NCBI GenBank assembly: GCA_022606425.2 | Contig: JAHDVF020000126.1 | Span: forward strand, 109,501 to 173,500 | Reading direction: 5' to 3' | Length of the DNA: 64,000 nt | From: Lepidostoma basale | Lineage: Eukaryota > Arthropoda > Insecta > Trichoptera > Lepidostomatidae | Shown: positions 20,318 through 30,372 of the stretch, in pieces | Numbering within the stretch: position 1 is the stretch's first letter | How the letters are laid out: every line of letters begins with the position of its first letter | The notes under the pieces: generated by a model | Seen by the model: the letters and a program-made list of their open reading frames with translations, nothing else | What the model was told of the DNA's origin: nothing | Databases searched by the model: none | Program-made: the position numbers and the translations under genes

Positions 20318-20870
20318 ACTAACTAACTAACTAACTAACCATCACGCCGTCTCCCCGAAGGGGTAGGCAGAAAGAATGGACTGCCACACTTTTCTTTCCT
20401 GACATATTTCTCTCGCTTCCTCAACATTCATACATCGTGTCATGCGCGCGCGTCGATTTCTCTGACTCCTCACATGGCCGACATTCAATATTGATTTATT
20501 TGATCGTGCCACGTTTTCCTCGGTCTTCCTCTATTTCTGGTTCCATTTACATCATTAACATATAATTTTTTACCATTCTTTCTTCATTCATTCTTTCCAT
20601 ATGTCCAAACCATCTTAATGATCCTTCATTATTTTGTTCATGACACCATCATTCGCACCGCATTCACTTCTTATATTTTCATTCGACACTCTATCATACA
20701 CAGAGTATCCACACATTCGTCTAAGAGATCTCATTTCTACTGCATTTATTCTACTTTCATCCTTCTTTTGCCAGTTCCATGCTTCGCTTCCATACATAAG
20801 GGTCGGCAGAAGAACATCATTGTGCACTGCCATTCTAGCGTTTTTGGATAGGTTTTCTCATTGATAAAAT
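20318..20870 (-). pseudogene. LINE-A 3' fragment, (GTTA)n tail
   Basis: On the plus strand it starts with five 'actaa' units at 20318-20340 and 'ccatcacgccgtctccccga'. The minus strand reads MAVHNDVLLPTLMYGSEAWN, RINAVEMRSLRRMCGYSVYD and SECGANDGVMNKIMK, then shifts frame before KTWHDQ and SAYPFGETA. It is nearly the full recurrent 3' segment of this LINE. Confidence 0.87.
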
Positions 20871-21400
20871 AAAGTTTTTATTTCTTTAAATTTCAAAAGA
20901 CGACTTGACTTAACTTGGCGTTCTTTTTTTCTTTTGCCGGTCCTGTAGACACTCTTCCTTCCCATTTAAGGATGCGAGACATGCAACACTGAAGAAGGCG
21001 CGTATTCGTTACCGCTTAGAACATTCCAGAACGAAAAATGCGTACAAATTTTCCGGTGCCCTATCCCTGGGACGACAACTAAAAGGAAATTCGTCTTCAA
21101 TATGGGGGTCCAGAGGAAAACGGTCATCTTATTATGTGCCTATAAATATTTAAACTATACTAACATAAGACGCTTTTTTAGGAAAACGTACATTTGTGGA
21201 TTTTTTGACATATTTTCTATTCTAATGATACTGTAATAAATTAACATTGAAAAATAATGCGTAAGAAAACACTTAAAAAATATATATTTTTATAATCTCT
21301 TAAAGAATCGTGGATATCCATCAAATTCGAATACGCGACCTATCACTTTCCAGGCAAATGCATTAGTTGTTCAGCTCTAGCCTTAACTTAAAAAGTATCC
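20871..21400. other. No recognisable feature
   Basis: Possible LINE debris near 20930-20990 (minus strand KWEGRVSTGPAKEK-like), but too weak to call. The rest is AT-rich. Confidence 0.4.
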
Positions 21401-21404
21401 ATCT

Positions 21405-21755
21405 TAAAATTATGGGTGGCTTTTGACCTTGACCTTATAGATTATTTTTTCATAGCAGATAAGATAACAAATACAACCATTAGAGCCAGAAAAGCAGTGT
21501 CAGACATCATCGGAAAGGTTGAGCGGACCATGTCGCTCGCAGCTCTGATGATAAATGGACAAAGCGTCTGCTTTGTTAGTGTCCTAAAACTGTATCCCGA
21601 TACCCAGGACGTCCCCAACTTCGATGGAGGGACGACATTGAATAGACTGCCGATACGACATGAATGCGTGTTATCCAGGATTGACAGACACGGAAGCAGA
21701 TGGAAGAGGTCTATGTCCATGAGTGGACGGATAAAGGCTGATGATGATTGAGTAT
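21405..21755 (+). pseudogene. LINE 3' fragment with GATGAT-type end
   Basis: The frame 21416-21751 contains TTIRARKAVSDIIGKVERTM, SRIDRHGSRWKRSMSMSGRI and KADDD before the stop. The end 'ggacggataaaggctgatga' recurs at 51945-51975 and is typical of insect LINEs ending '(GATGAT)n'. Decayed. Confidence 0.5.
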
Positions 21756-21859
21756 AGCAATACCTCTCCCAACAGACAAAACCTTTTAAAGGTAAGATAT
21801 ATAAATTAAATTTTGAAAGAGTCTATCTGATCAATACTATAGGATATGTTATTATTATC

Positions 21860-22075
21860 GGGGATAGCGAGGACAACGGATGATCAGACTTCCTCTGGAG
21901 TAGCAATCGAGAACCATAGAAATCCTGGCAAACCACAAGCAAAATGGTCTGATGACATCAAGAAAGTGGCAGAAGGTCAATGGCACAGGGCGGCGAGGAA
22001 AAGAGTTGTGGAAGTCGGGAAGGGAGACCTATGTCCAGTACTGAACGACTTAACGCTGTGATGATGATCGTGGAC
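21860..22075 (+). pseudogene. LINE-N-like C-terminal fragment
   Basis: Reads NPGKPQAKWSDDIKKVAEGQ, HRAARKRVVEVGKGDLCPV and a double stop. This matches the 'GRPxTRWSDDIxRxAG' C-terminal tail of a common insect LINE group, ending in GATGATGAT at 22059-22068. Confidence 0.6.
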
Positions 22076-22103
22076 TTCAAGACGTGGTTCAAATGGATAG
22101 TAC

Positions 22104-22330
22104 GGCTACGATGGAGTATGCTTTGCTGGAAAGTATGGCCCTAAAAAACATCGTAATGCGCCATGTTGCAACAACACCAGCAACACTACTACAAAGTCCA
22201 ACACTTTAGCGTCCTCGAGTGGTCTCTCAGGCCCCGCAAACCCCGGGCAATGTGACCAGATAGAGAAAGGGCGAATGGCGGGTTTCCAGCGCCATAAAAC
22301 TGAACACTCGGCACTCCAAGAAGGATAAGA
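22104..22330 (+). repeat. Repeat K, second copy
   Basis: It matches 6466-6670 over most of its length ('gctacgatggagtatgcttt', 'cgtaatgcgccatgttgcaa', 'gcgaatggcgggtttccagc'). This copy lacks the LINE-J tail seen on the first. Function and superfamily unknown. Confidence 0.6.
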
Positions 22331-22395
22331 ACGCTTAAAAAAAACTCGATTACGGATTGGAATACCCAAATTTCGTTCTCTACCTCCACACTTGG

Positions 22396-22679
22396 TTAAC
22401 CGCCCTAGCTTCAGCTTTTTTAAAAGCAGGTTTTTTATTAATGAAATTTAATAATATATATTTTTTTTTTTTTAAGTTACGAAACGTCAAATACTCGGCC
22501 GCACACTTCGCCTGCCCCTTCTAAAACTATCATATTTATAAAGACCTGTACTCAAGTGTTGTTGGCACACGCGCGTATCCCTTACAGTTTGTAAATTTTA
22601 GGTACATGATATGGGATAGCGCAGAATGGTATAGTCAAAGTTAACGTATCACGTACGTTCAAATACGTAGGGTGGTTAA
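22396..22679. mobile_element. TTAA-flanked MITE, copy 1
   Basis: TTAA at 22396-22399 and 22676-22679 flank inverted ends CCGCCCTA and TAGGGTGG. The inside matches 45772-46087, including 'gttacgaaacgtcaaatact', 'cggccgcacacttcgcctgc' and 'gtatcacgtacgttcaaata'. TTAA duplication with C-rich ends is the hallmark of piggyBac-related elements. There is no coding capacity. Confidence 0.75.
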
Positions 22680-23207
22680 AATATAAAAGAATAAACATTA
22701 TTTTGAATGCCATTAGATTAAAATGAAAATATACAATAGACTTGTAGATACGAGATGGAATAACACCCTCCCCCGTATACTGGGACCACCTTTCAATTTA
22801 AAGTTGGAAAAAGACCAAACTCTAAGCCCTCGCAAATCCGGTTCAATACAGCCACAACACAGAGCGCGACACTCAGTGTGAGCCTTATCGAGCTCGGCGT
22901 ACGATATAGCTCTTAGAGCGTATATATTAGAGACTGCACATACATACAATCACTCTAATGGCTTCTAGTATTATCATATCTCTTTTTTTACCCTCGCACA
23001 CCCGAATTATAAGAAAGGTATATCTGTGCAACTGCCAGAATTTTGATAGGGTTTCTCTCTGTACCAAAAGTACAGGCTGTTATAAAAAAAATTGCATACT
23101 TTTCTTATTAACACATTATTTGCGGGAAGGGTTTTAATACCCGTGTCCTGGACTGCTAATAACCGGAGCGGAGGGTTAATGACTTATTTTGTTACATGTC
23201 GAAGAAT
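22680..23207. other. No recognisable feature
   Basis: Spacer without repeat or frame that I can support. Confidence 0.45.
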
Positions 23208-23340
23208 ACTAACTAACTAACTAACCATCACGCCGTCTCCCCAAAGGATAGGCAGAAAGAATGGACTGTCACACTTTAACCGATGCGGCACTCCATCCTT
23301 CTCTTTTCGCCCCGCGGGAGACGCGGTGTGATGGATTGCG
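23208..23340 (-). repeat. LINE-A 3' tip, variant A3
   Basis: The plus strand starts 'aactaactaactaaccatca', then the complement of the LINE-A end up to 'actgtcacactttaaccgat'. Beyond that it reads 'gcggcactccatccttctct', shared with 9763-9800 in reverse complement. The same non-LINE segment is fused to the same LINE-A tip in both places. After it, 'gggagacgcggtgtgatgg' resembles another LINE-A end. Confidence 0.6.
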
Positions 23341-23599
23341 AACCTCATCGCCACCAATAGGCATCTCCGAAGAATACCTCGAAGAATACAAACGTTTTAA
23401 TATTGACTTATTGAACGCTAAGGCATGAACACTGCGGAATTCCATAGTAATATACTTAGGAAATTAAAAATAACTTTGTTTAATCCACTAATTATTTTTA
23501 AAATATTTAAAAACACGACATGTTTAGGAGGATACCTCCATCTTAATTTTTAAATCTGAATTATTGTATCGAATTTTAAATGCGTTTTTATATAAGTCT

Positions 23600-23825
23600 T
23601 TCTTTGTTTAAATTTTCGTATGAAGCATTCACTTTGTGGTAACACATTTAAAAAAAATTATATTTAAAATAAAATAGAAATAAAAACACTGCACTTTGTT
23701 TCTCACCACTATGCGGTTATTTTAATTGCCGACTAGTTTCGCTTGTACCCAAGATTCCTCAGGGCTTCGTAATAACATTTATCGTAATAACACAACTGTA
23801 ATATCGAAGCCCTGAGGAAAACCAA
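23600..23825 (-). mobile_element. PLE end, GCTTG/CAAGC hammerhead family, copy 1
   Basis: It shares with 30156-30687 the words 'cgtatgaagcattcactttg', 'aataaaaacactgcactttg' and 'ccactatgcggttattttaa'. The ribozyme-like core lies on the minus strand at 23716-23776. A partial repeat of 'atcgaagccctgaggaaaac' follows at 23802-23825. Confidence 0.65.
23716..23776 (-). ncRNA. Hammerhead-like ribozyme motif, type I layout
   Basis: On the minus strand: outer stem I GTTATT, then GCC, CTGAGGA, an extra A, stem II TCTTG/CAAGC (one mismatch at the core end), GAAAC, TA, GTC, GGC and AATAAC closing stem I. Both stem I segments pair (GTTATT/AATAAC and GCC/GGC) around an internal loop, as in natural type I hammerheads. 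The stem II mismatch (T against C) distinguishes it from the better copy at 30297-30357. Confidence 0.6.
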
Positions 23826-24312
23826 ACCAGACATTGACTGATATTGGTCATATATTCTAAATTATGAACGCATAAAAAAACTGACATCATCCCGCATAAA
23901 ATATCAATTCAATTTTGAACATCCTGTACTCATGCCTAAGGGAAGAATACATTACGAATTTTAAGAGGGGCGTAACTGTATTTAAACCCGATGCATTATT
24001 TACATATGAATTTAAACGTTTTAAAATGATTGGAACTTTGTGTATTTTTAGGGGCCGGCTAATGTAACCTTTCACCCTTTCGAAAAACTGTTTAAATTAT
24101 CAGCAATAAGACCAGGATTCATTTTATGAACCCCTAAAATCTCGATTCTCATCTGGGACGCCAGGAGGGTGTTTATTAAAAGCATTTCTAAGTGGAAATC
24201 ATTTGTGTAATTACAAGGATGTATTTGAGTAGCAATTTCATATATTTTACTAGAACACATCGAGCCTACGTAACAATTTAAAAATAATAACAATAATTAC
24301 GAGACGAGGTCC
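23826..24312. other. No recognisable feature
   Basis: AT-rich spacer between a PLE and a MITE, without supported frames. Confidence 0.45.
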
Positions 24313-24316
24313 CTTA

Positions 24317-24867
24317 CTAATGTGCAAAGGCAAATAGCCGCAAGTTAAAAATAGTAGTTTTGAGATAAACGGGTTTATAGTTTTATTTTGTTTTTTGCTA
24401 TATTTTATCATTAAAAATAAGTTTTCTTATGCAAACTTAGTTTTAAAAGTAAGAATACAGTTCTAAGAAATGATTAAGACGTGTTTTTGCCATAAAAGCT
24501 TCATATTATTAAAGAAAATGTGTTTTGCCGCCACATATTAGCTAGACCGTCGCACAAATAATTTGGTATTGGGCCGCTATTTAAGTTGCTGTCATTTGCC
24601 AGGATACATATTGTGTCGCAGCAAAAGGCCGCAAGTTTTGGCTGTGCCGTAGTAAAAAGCAGCAACTTAAAATGATGCTTTTTGCCAAAACACGTATCAA
24701 ATTAATACAATTTTGCGGCTATTGGGATAGTGAATATCTCAGTAAAGGAAAGAGATAGAGAAAAATCTGTGATTGTATATAATAGAGGCCAGTTATAACA
24801 ATGCTTTGAGCCGTGTTACGCCAAACAGCCGCAACTTAAGTTACGGCTTGTTGCCTTTACACATTAG
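24317..24867. mobile_element. 551-bp MITE with 32-bp terminal inverted repeats
   Basis: The left end 'ctaatgtgcaaaggcaaa' (from 24317) and the right end, whose complement starts 'ctaatgtgtaaaggcaac' (from 24867), are inverted repeats. They continue through 'agccgcaagtta' with few mismatches. The direct duplication CTTA flanks both ends (24313-24316, 24868-24871). Inside, short words such as gccgcaa, ttgcggc and tttgcc recur in both orientations, possible transposase-binding repeats. There is no frame. The superfamily is not recognised. Confidence 0.7.
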
Positions 24868-24871
24868 CTTA

Positions 24872-25323
24872 GACGCATACATTAATATTTTTTTTTATAG
24901 TAAAAACTTTTGAAATTAATTTTCAGTTCATTCAAAAGCTGTTACCTACCTACCTGTTAACCGAGTTATTAGCAGATATTCTACAAAAGATTTTTTAGTT
25001 TATTTGATAAATAAAAATAGAGCTATCAATAATCGCAGTAAAAGCATCCAAGGCGATTAATTCCACAACAAAGTAAACACAACAGCTCAAAGAAATTAAT
25101 AACGTATAGAACCGACAATGAATTTTCTTCAAAGAATTTTCCTAAAGGCAAAGCCACTATGGAATAGTGAAAATCAATATCTATTTCAATCTACATTCTT
25201 AACAATATTGTTAGAAACATCAATAAATCATTCTACATATGAAATATCTGAAATTTAGTTCAATCACTAATTCCTTTATTAAAGACACTCAATTATTTAA
25301 TTACATGTCTGAAAAAATGTAAA
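24872..25323. other. No recognisable feature
   Basis: AT-rich spacer with no supported frame or repeat. Confidence 0.45.
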
Positions 25324-25458
25324 ACCGACGGAGTCGAAAAAATCTACGTGCGTGCATGACACGATAGAACTTAGAGGAATCGAGAGAAGTATATCAGGAC
25401 AGAATTATGTGGCAGTCCATTCTTTCTGCCTACCCCGCAGGGTTGACGGCGTGATGTT
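25324..25458 (+). pseudogene. LINE-A 3' tip
   Basis: 'gtgcgtgcatgacacgatag' to 'ttgacggcgtgatg' encodes a decayed RACMTR, ESREVYQDRIMWQSILSAYP end. The usual GTTA tail is replaced by a T run at 25457-25466. Confidence 0.7.
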
Positions 25459-25559
25459 TTTTTTTAGTTTCAATAGGGTTTTTTTAGTTTGCAGCAAATC
25501 TTTTTTTTGTTCGTGGGAAGCCCATTATATCATTTGATATCTTCCCGTTGCTTTTCAGA

Positions 25560-25946
25560 TATCTATACAGTAGGTTGTTTGAACCCGATTAATGTTTACA
25601 ATAAATGGACTTTAAAAGTGAATGTAATGAACCGGTTGGTGGCGTTTGAGATATGGATATACCGCAGAATGCTCCGAATATCATGGACCAATAGGGTCAG
25701 TAATGCAGACGTACTACAGAGAGCCAGGACCAAAAGACTAATACCACCTCTTTCGGCTCAGAGAAAAATACCACCTCTTTCGGCTCAGAGAAAAATACCA
25801 CCTCTTTCAGCTGATAATACAGTTGTACTGGAAAGGAATGACAAGAGTTCAGCACCTGTTCCAAGTGGCGCAGGACAGAGATGCCTTCGCTGCAGTGATC
25901 GCCAACGTTGGGGGGGGACCTGACACGGTACCGGAAGAAGAAGAAT
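25560..25946 (+). pseudogene. LINE-J C-terminal fragment with internal 27-bp triplication
   Basis: Reads TLKVNVMNRLVAFEIWIYRR, MLRISWTNRVSNADVLQRA. It then enters three tandem copies of a 27-base unit (25741-25812, 'ataccacctctttcggctca' plus 'gagaaaa') that are not part of the family. It ends with 'gtgatcgccaacgttggggg' and an AAG tail. The intact order is seen in the minus-strand copy at 47655-48130. The triplication replaces the HLGHILRGE region. Confidence 0.75.
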
Positions 25947-26032
25947 GTATACAATTTTGTAGCTATTGATTATCATGACATGTTATAAGTAGGTAATCTA
26001 TTGTCACGTGAAATATATTATACACCAGAACA
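25947..26032 (-). mobile_element. S1 SINE fragment
   Basis: 'tgtatacaattttgtagcta', 'tgattatcatgacatgttat' and 'attgtcacgtgaaatatatt' match the S1 body in reverse complement. It directly follows the LINE-J tail. Confidence 0.6.
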
Positions 26033-26398
26033 TTTTTTTGGCTCTCTGTAGTACGTCTGCATTACTGAATTGTTCCACAATTAATTTGAACATTAAAACA
26101 AGCAATTCAGTCCGAGTGCATCAACAGAGTCATCGCTATAAAAATTAAGAGTAGATTCGAAGCTGCAGGGTAATAAAACCTGTAGGGCGAAGAATTAGGG
26201 GGCACATTGCGCACAGTAAGGGATGGCAATGCTTCGGGGAAATTACCGAATGCCTTCATTCGGAGATCGGCCGGAGCGATGAGCAATAAAATAGGAACAT
26301 GCCTAGAGAAGGAACTTATTTATTTCGTATTGAATGAATTGCAAGGCGACTTGTCAGCCCCGTACGTGGAATTTTATATCACTTAAGAAAAGGCAGTG
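26033..26398. other. No recognisable feature, moderately GC-rich
   Basis: 26150-26350 is less AT-rich than its surroundings and matches no repeat here. It may be unique sequence. No frame is supported. Confidence 0.4.
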
Positions 26399-27286
26399 CG
26401 GGGAATGTATATGTCACGGGTAAAGTTAGATAAACGATTAAACCTAGGTTTACCCGGGTAATACCCAGAAAACATGGGTAAAGTCCAAAATATATTTCAA
26501 ATTGTACACGTTTCGGGTTTTACCCGGGTAAACTGCGTTCTATCCGCGGCTGCGGCCCAAAACATGTGAATAAATATTTATGAAAATACCAAGTTTTTTA
26601 AAATTTATTCTATATTCACCATTATTTTATATTGATTCAAAATTGAACAATGTTTTTATCTTAATAACACAAAACATTTATTTTTAAATACAAATAAAAT
26701 TAAAAATAACACATTAACCTAACCGTGTTTCGAGACGCAGAAGCCCTTCTACAATGTTGTTAAAATACCAGGTTTTTAATAAAAAATTCTATTAAATATA
26801 TTATATTTACAAAATAAATATTTAAACAAATTTTATCATTAATGTGGTCAATTTTACCTTAAAAAGGTGGTTTGTTATCTTACATGAATGTGGTCATTTT
26901 TTACTGATTTATTAACAGTAAAAATTGTTAAAATATTATTTTGTACACTCGTATGTATATATTTTAACTACACTTTATTTGTATTTGAAAATAAATGTTT
27001 TGTGTTATGAAGAAAAAAACATTGTTCAATTATGATTCCGCAACACAAAGTAATGGTGAATATACAATATATTTTAAAAACCTGGTATTTTGATAAAACT
27101 TTTTTCACAAACATGTTTTGCGTAAAACCCGAAAAGTGAGCAAATTCAAATATATGTTGGACTTTACCCATGTTTCCTGGGTAAGAGTTTACCCGGGTAA
27201 ACCTAGGTTTAATCGTTTATCTAACTTTACCCGTGACATAGGCACTCAGAGTGACATATACATATATGAGACATATACATTCCCCG
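26399..27286. mobile_element. 888-bp fold-back element
   Basis: Left arm from 26399 ('cggggaatgtatatgtcacg', then 'ggtaaagttagataaacgat', 'aacctaggtttacccgggta') is mirrored by the right arm ending at 27286. The symmetry continues inward through 'catgggtaaagtccaa' and the A/T stretch containing 'aacaatgttttt...aacacaaaacattta' (about 26640-26690 against 26990-27035). Each arm is roughly 320 bases with a loop of about 240. The right arm has a ~35-base insertion near 27241-27270. No coding sequence; long inverted arms are typical of fold-back elements. Confidence 0.75.
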
Positions 27287-27973
27287 TTAAAATATTAATT
27301 AAAACAATCCAAATAACCATTCTTTTGAAATAAATAGAAGTTTGCATGTGGAAGTGCGGGACAGAGAAGGAAATATAAAATATAGTAAGCGTGGCCTGGC
27401 ATCTCATTATGTTTGCGTATATTAAGTGTAAGTTCCGGATGGACAGGGATAGATCTAGTAAGTGTACGAGCGAGGCTGACGAAAGGGCGCCGCTGGGCCC
27501 TATAACAGCCCCAGGAATGGGGTGGGAACCCGTCTGTGTTTCCGCATATTTTTAAACCCTTATTAAATCATCACTACCCATACCACAAATAAAAGTTCAT
27601 TTAAAGTGATATTTGAAAACGTGTAATCGAAAAGCAAAATAACCCATATTCTATCAAAGAACTCTCATAAAACAAAATGGAAATTTCAATTTTAGGATCT
27701 GAAAACACTTAGAATTATTTAATTTTATAGCTGAAAGGATCACTTTCCATCCCCGTCGAATGAAAACTTTAATAGCTCAATAAGAAAATCTAATTACGAA
27801 TGGATTTACTAGCAAATGCACCGAGAAAACAAATTGCTCTAGTCTGGATGCGGGAAAATGAACATTTTCATACGTAAATTAAGTCTCCTTTTACGATATT
27901 AAAACAAGAGAACATTCTTCATTTATTATTAAGCGTGTATTCACTAACGTGTTGTGGTTAATTTAATTAAGTA
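27287..27973. other. No recognisable gene; short match to 29570
   Basis: The segment 27468-27520 ('gaggctgacgaaagggcgcc', 'tataacagcc') recurs at 29587-29616 downstream of LINE-M. It may be the 3' end of the same element. The rest is unassigned. Confidence 0.45.
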
Positions 27974-28110
27974 GTTAAAAAAACTAACTGACCATCACGC
28001 CGTTTGCCCGGGGGGTAGACAGAGAGGATGAACCGCCACACTGTTCTATTCTGACACAACTCTCGTGACTCTTCTACATTCGTACATTGTGACATGCACG
28101 CTCTTCGTTT
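27974..28110 (-). pseudogene. LINE-A 3' tip
   Basis: The plus strand 'aaactaactgaccatcacgc' opens the tail. The minus strand reads KRRACMSQCTNVEESRELCQ, NRTVWRFILSVYPPGKR. Only ~45 codons remain. Confidence 0.78.
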
Positions 28111-28399
28111 ATTCCTAATTATAAATATAATATATTTAACTACATTACTCGTAGTCAATGGCCTAATATATAAAGGGAGATTGTTCTAAGCTTATAGGCC
28201 GGTTATTGCATAGGGTCGTTTTTTTAAATTCGTACCAAGTTCGCTGAGCGAGATGTGGACTTCCTTGAATTTCGGCTATCCGTTATACAAACTTCGGATA
28301 TATTTATATAACTTGGTGCCAACAAAATTTATACTGAAATCTTTCCGGACTTTTAGGGGGGAAATAGATTTAAATTGTTATTTATTGTTTCTTGAACAA

Positions 28400-28560
28400 T
28401 GATGTAAAACTCCATATTAAATAATGAATACGAATAAAAACGTCAGTTTTCTAGAAGTTTTATTATATTTTATGGGAATGACATGTTTCGCCCTTCTAAG
28501 GCATTATCAAATGTGACGATATTTCAGCTCGTTGCTGTTTATATACACTAGTAAATGGAG
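28400..28560 (-). mobile_element. PLE end, GCC hairpin hammerhead family
   Basis: 'tcagttttctagaagtttta', 'tatgggaatgacatgtttcg' and 'cccttctaaggcattatcaa' match 30373-30600 and 59470-59770 closely. The ribozyme-like core is at 28478-28512 on the minus strand. Confidence 0.65.
28478..28512 (-). ncRNA. Hammerhead-like motif with U3-A8 core
   Basis: Minus strand: TTGATAA, extra T, hairpin GCCTT-AGA-AGGGC (five pairs including G-U), GAAAC, AT, GTC. Position 3 is U and position 8 is A instead of C and G, the paired change expected if the known C3-G8 tertiary pair is kept. Stem I is at most two pairs (AT/AT), so activity is uncertain. Confidence 0.45.
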
Positions 28561-28849
28561 CAGAATACGGTAATTAACAAAAATTGATGTGACTTTATAC
28601 ATTTTTAACTAATAATTATTTGGGTAGGACAAGTGTTTCTTGGAACTCGTTAAGAAATTTTATGACAATGATTACATAGTTAGGAGATACTAAATGACAT
28701 TATATAGATCAAAAAAAGAAGGCAGGACGAAATAAAGTGTTTACAAGAAAAACATCGTATTCATAATCGTATAAATATTGTAAATTGTTTAATAAAGTGT
28801 TTTTTAGTGTTATCTGCGTGTAAGGCGGAACGCAGAAGAAAATAGCAGT
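28561..28849. other. No recognisable feature
   Basis: Spacer between a PLE and LINE-M. No supported feature. Confidence 0.4.
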
Positions 28850-29540
28850 AGATTAAATGTGGCCTGGTCCTTCTTGATTTCATATATACATTTTTTTTCA
28901 TTGAACAAATGGACAAGAAAACAGCAACACAAAACATTATTCTCTCTCCTGCCAGTGCTTAAATCAAGAAACGTTCACTGGAAAACCAAAATCATCCTGT
29001 ATAAAACAATCATCCGAACAGTATTGACCAATGGGTGTGAGGCGTGGACAATGACAGCGAAATCCGCAGAGCGACTGGATAATTTTGAGAGAAGGGTGCA
29101 GTGCAGAATTCTGGGACCTGTGAATGACGGTGAAGGCTGGAGAGTGCGCCATAATAACGAGCTGTACTATATTTACAAAGCTTCCAGTCTCTCCACACAG
29201 GTCAGACTGAATAGACTGAGATGGACCGGTCACGTGTAGAGGATGCCGTCATCGCGAACCCCAAAAAAATTGCTGAAGTGGCACCCAGGTGGTAGAAGAC
29301 CAATTGGACGACCAAGGCTGCGATGAGAGGATGAAGTTGTGAGAGATGGGGCGAAATTGTTACGAGTGTCAGATTGGAGGGTCGAAGCGGAGGACAGGAG
29401 GAGTTGGAGACGAATAATACTTGAAGCTAAGGATCGATATGGGCTAGATAGAAGGTTCCCACCGCCACCCGAGACTGTTATAGGACGCAGTGACGCCCTT
29501 TCGATATGGGCTGTAGGGCCATCGAAGAAATGAAAAAAAA
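28850..29540 (+). pseudogene. LINE-M, C-terminal tail
   Basis: 28955-29239 is open: LLPVLKSRNVHWKTKIILYK, TIIRTVLTNGCEAWTMTAK, ERLDNFERRVQCRILGPVND and RLNRLRWTGHV followed by a stop. A frame-shifted continuation has PGGRRPIGRPRLR and VRDGAKLLRVSDWRVEAED, then WRRIILEAKDRYGL. The 'LYKTxIRPVLTYGCEAW...RRILGP' order is the standard post-RT tail of a large insect LINE group. A stop and frameshift disable it. Confidence 0.8.
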
Positions 29541-30094
29541 AGTCCCGCATGGACGAGGGACAGGCCTAGGGATTGAATGAACGAAGCTGACGAAAGGCGC
29601 CGTTCGCCTATAACAGCTTTGGGTAAACGGTGAGTATCCTCTACGTCCTATGTCCTCTATGGATGTGATGTGATAGAAGTGGCTGGTCACGAATCATTAA
29701 AAATTCACCGACCTCCACTGGGGCAGATGTGTATCTTGGGGATGTGTGCCGAAACTCAATATAATTTGACATTCGTGTGGAACTCGTATATTTATCAAAT
29801 TTCAACGGAAACTTTGCGAAATCGTGATAACCAATAGCTCGAGCCGTTATTTACCATAAACAGAACTGTACAAACACAGAGACGTAAGGAAATTGAGTTT
29901 CTCAACTAAGTACAACAATTTAACTTTTCCCCTTCCTCCTCAAGCGTCACCCATAACCATTGCTAACGTACCGGGTAAGTTACTTCGGTAAATACAAGTA
30001 TTCCGTGTCACACTGGGAAGTGTTTAACATTTCAAATAAACCCACTTTAGAGATGAATTCAATTACACAAACAGAAAAAAAACGCCCAATAAAA
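29541..30094. other. No recognisable feature
   Basis: It starts with the short segment shared with 27468-27520, then unassigned sequence up to the hAT-like element. Confidence 0.4.
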
Positions 30095-30296
30095 CAATAA
30101 TGCAGAGGTTCCCAAACTTTGTCATGTAGACCCCTTACCGAATTCTTCTATTTTGAAATTTTTTATTATAAGTATTTAAAATAAAATAAAATAAAAACAC
30201 TGTACTTTGTTTTTCACCACTATGCGGTTATTTAAATTGCCGACTAGCTTCGCTTGTACCCAAGCTTCCTCAGGGCTTCGTAATAAAAAAACAGCT

Positions 30297-30357
30297 GTTA
30301 TTACGAAGCCCTGAGGAAGCTTGGGTACAAGCGAAACTAGTCGGCAATTAAAATAAC
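30297..30357 (+). ncRNA. Hammerhead-like ribozyme, best candidate in the window
   Basis: Stem I: GTTATT (30297-30302) with AATAAC (30352-30357), and GCC (30308-30310) with GGC (30343-30345), separated by an internal loop ACGAA/AATTAA. Core CTGAGGA (30311-30317), one extra A (30318), stem II GCTTG-GGTA-CAAGC (30319-30332), GAAAC (30333-30337), TA, GTC (30340-30342). Cleavage would fall after 30342. Stem III is two A-U/C-G pairs around TA. All core positions match the consensus CUGANGA...GAAA. The extra A after A9 is unusual but has a natural precedent in a viroid hammerhead. The mirrored copy at 30235-30287 has GAAGC instead of GAAAC. Confidence 0.7.
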
Positions 30358-30372
30358 CGCATAGTGGTGAAA

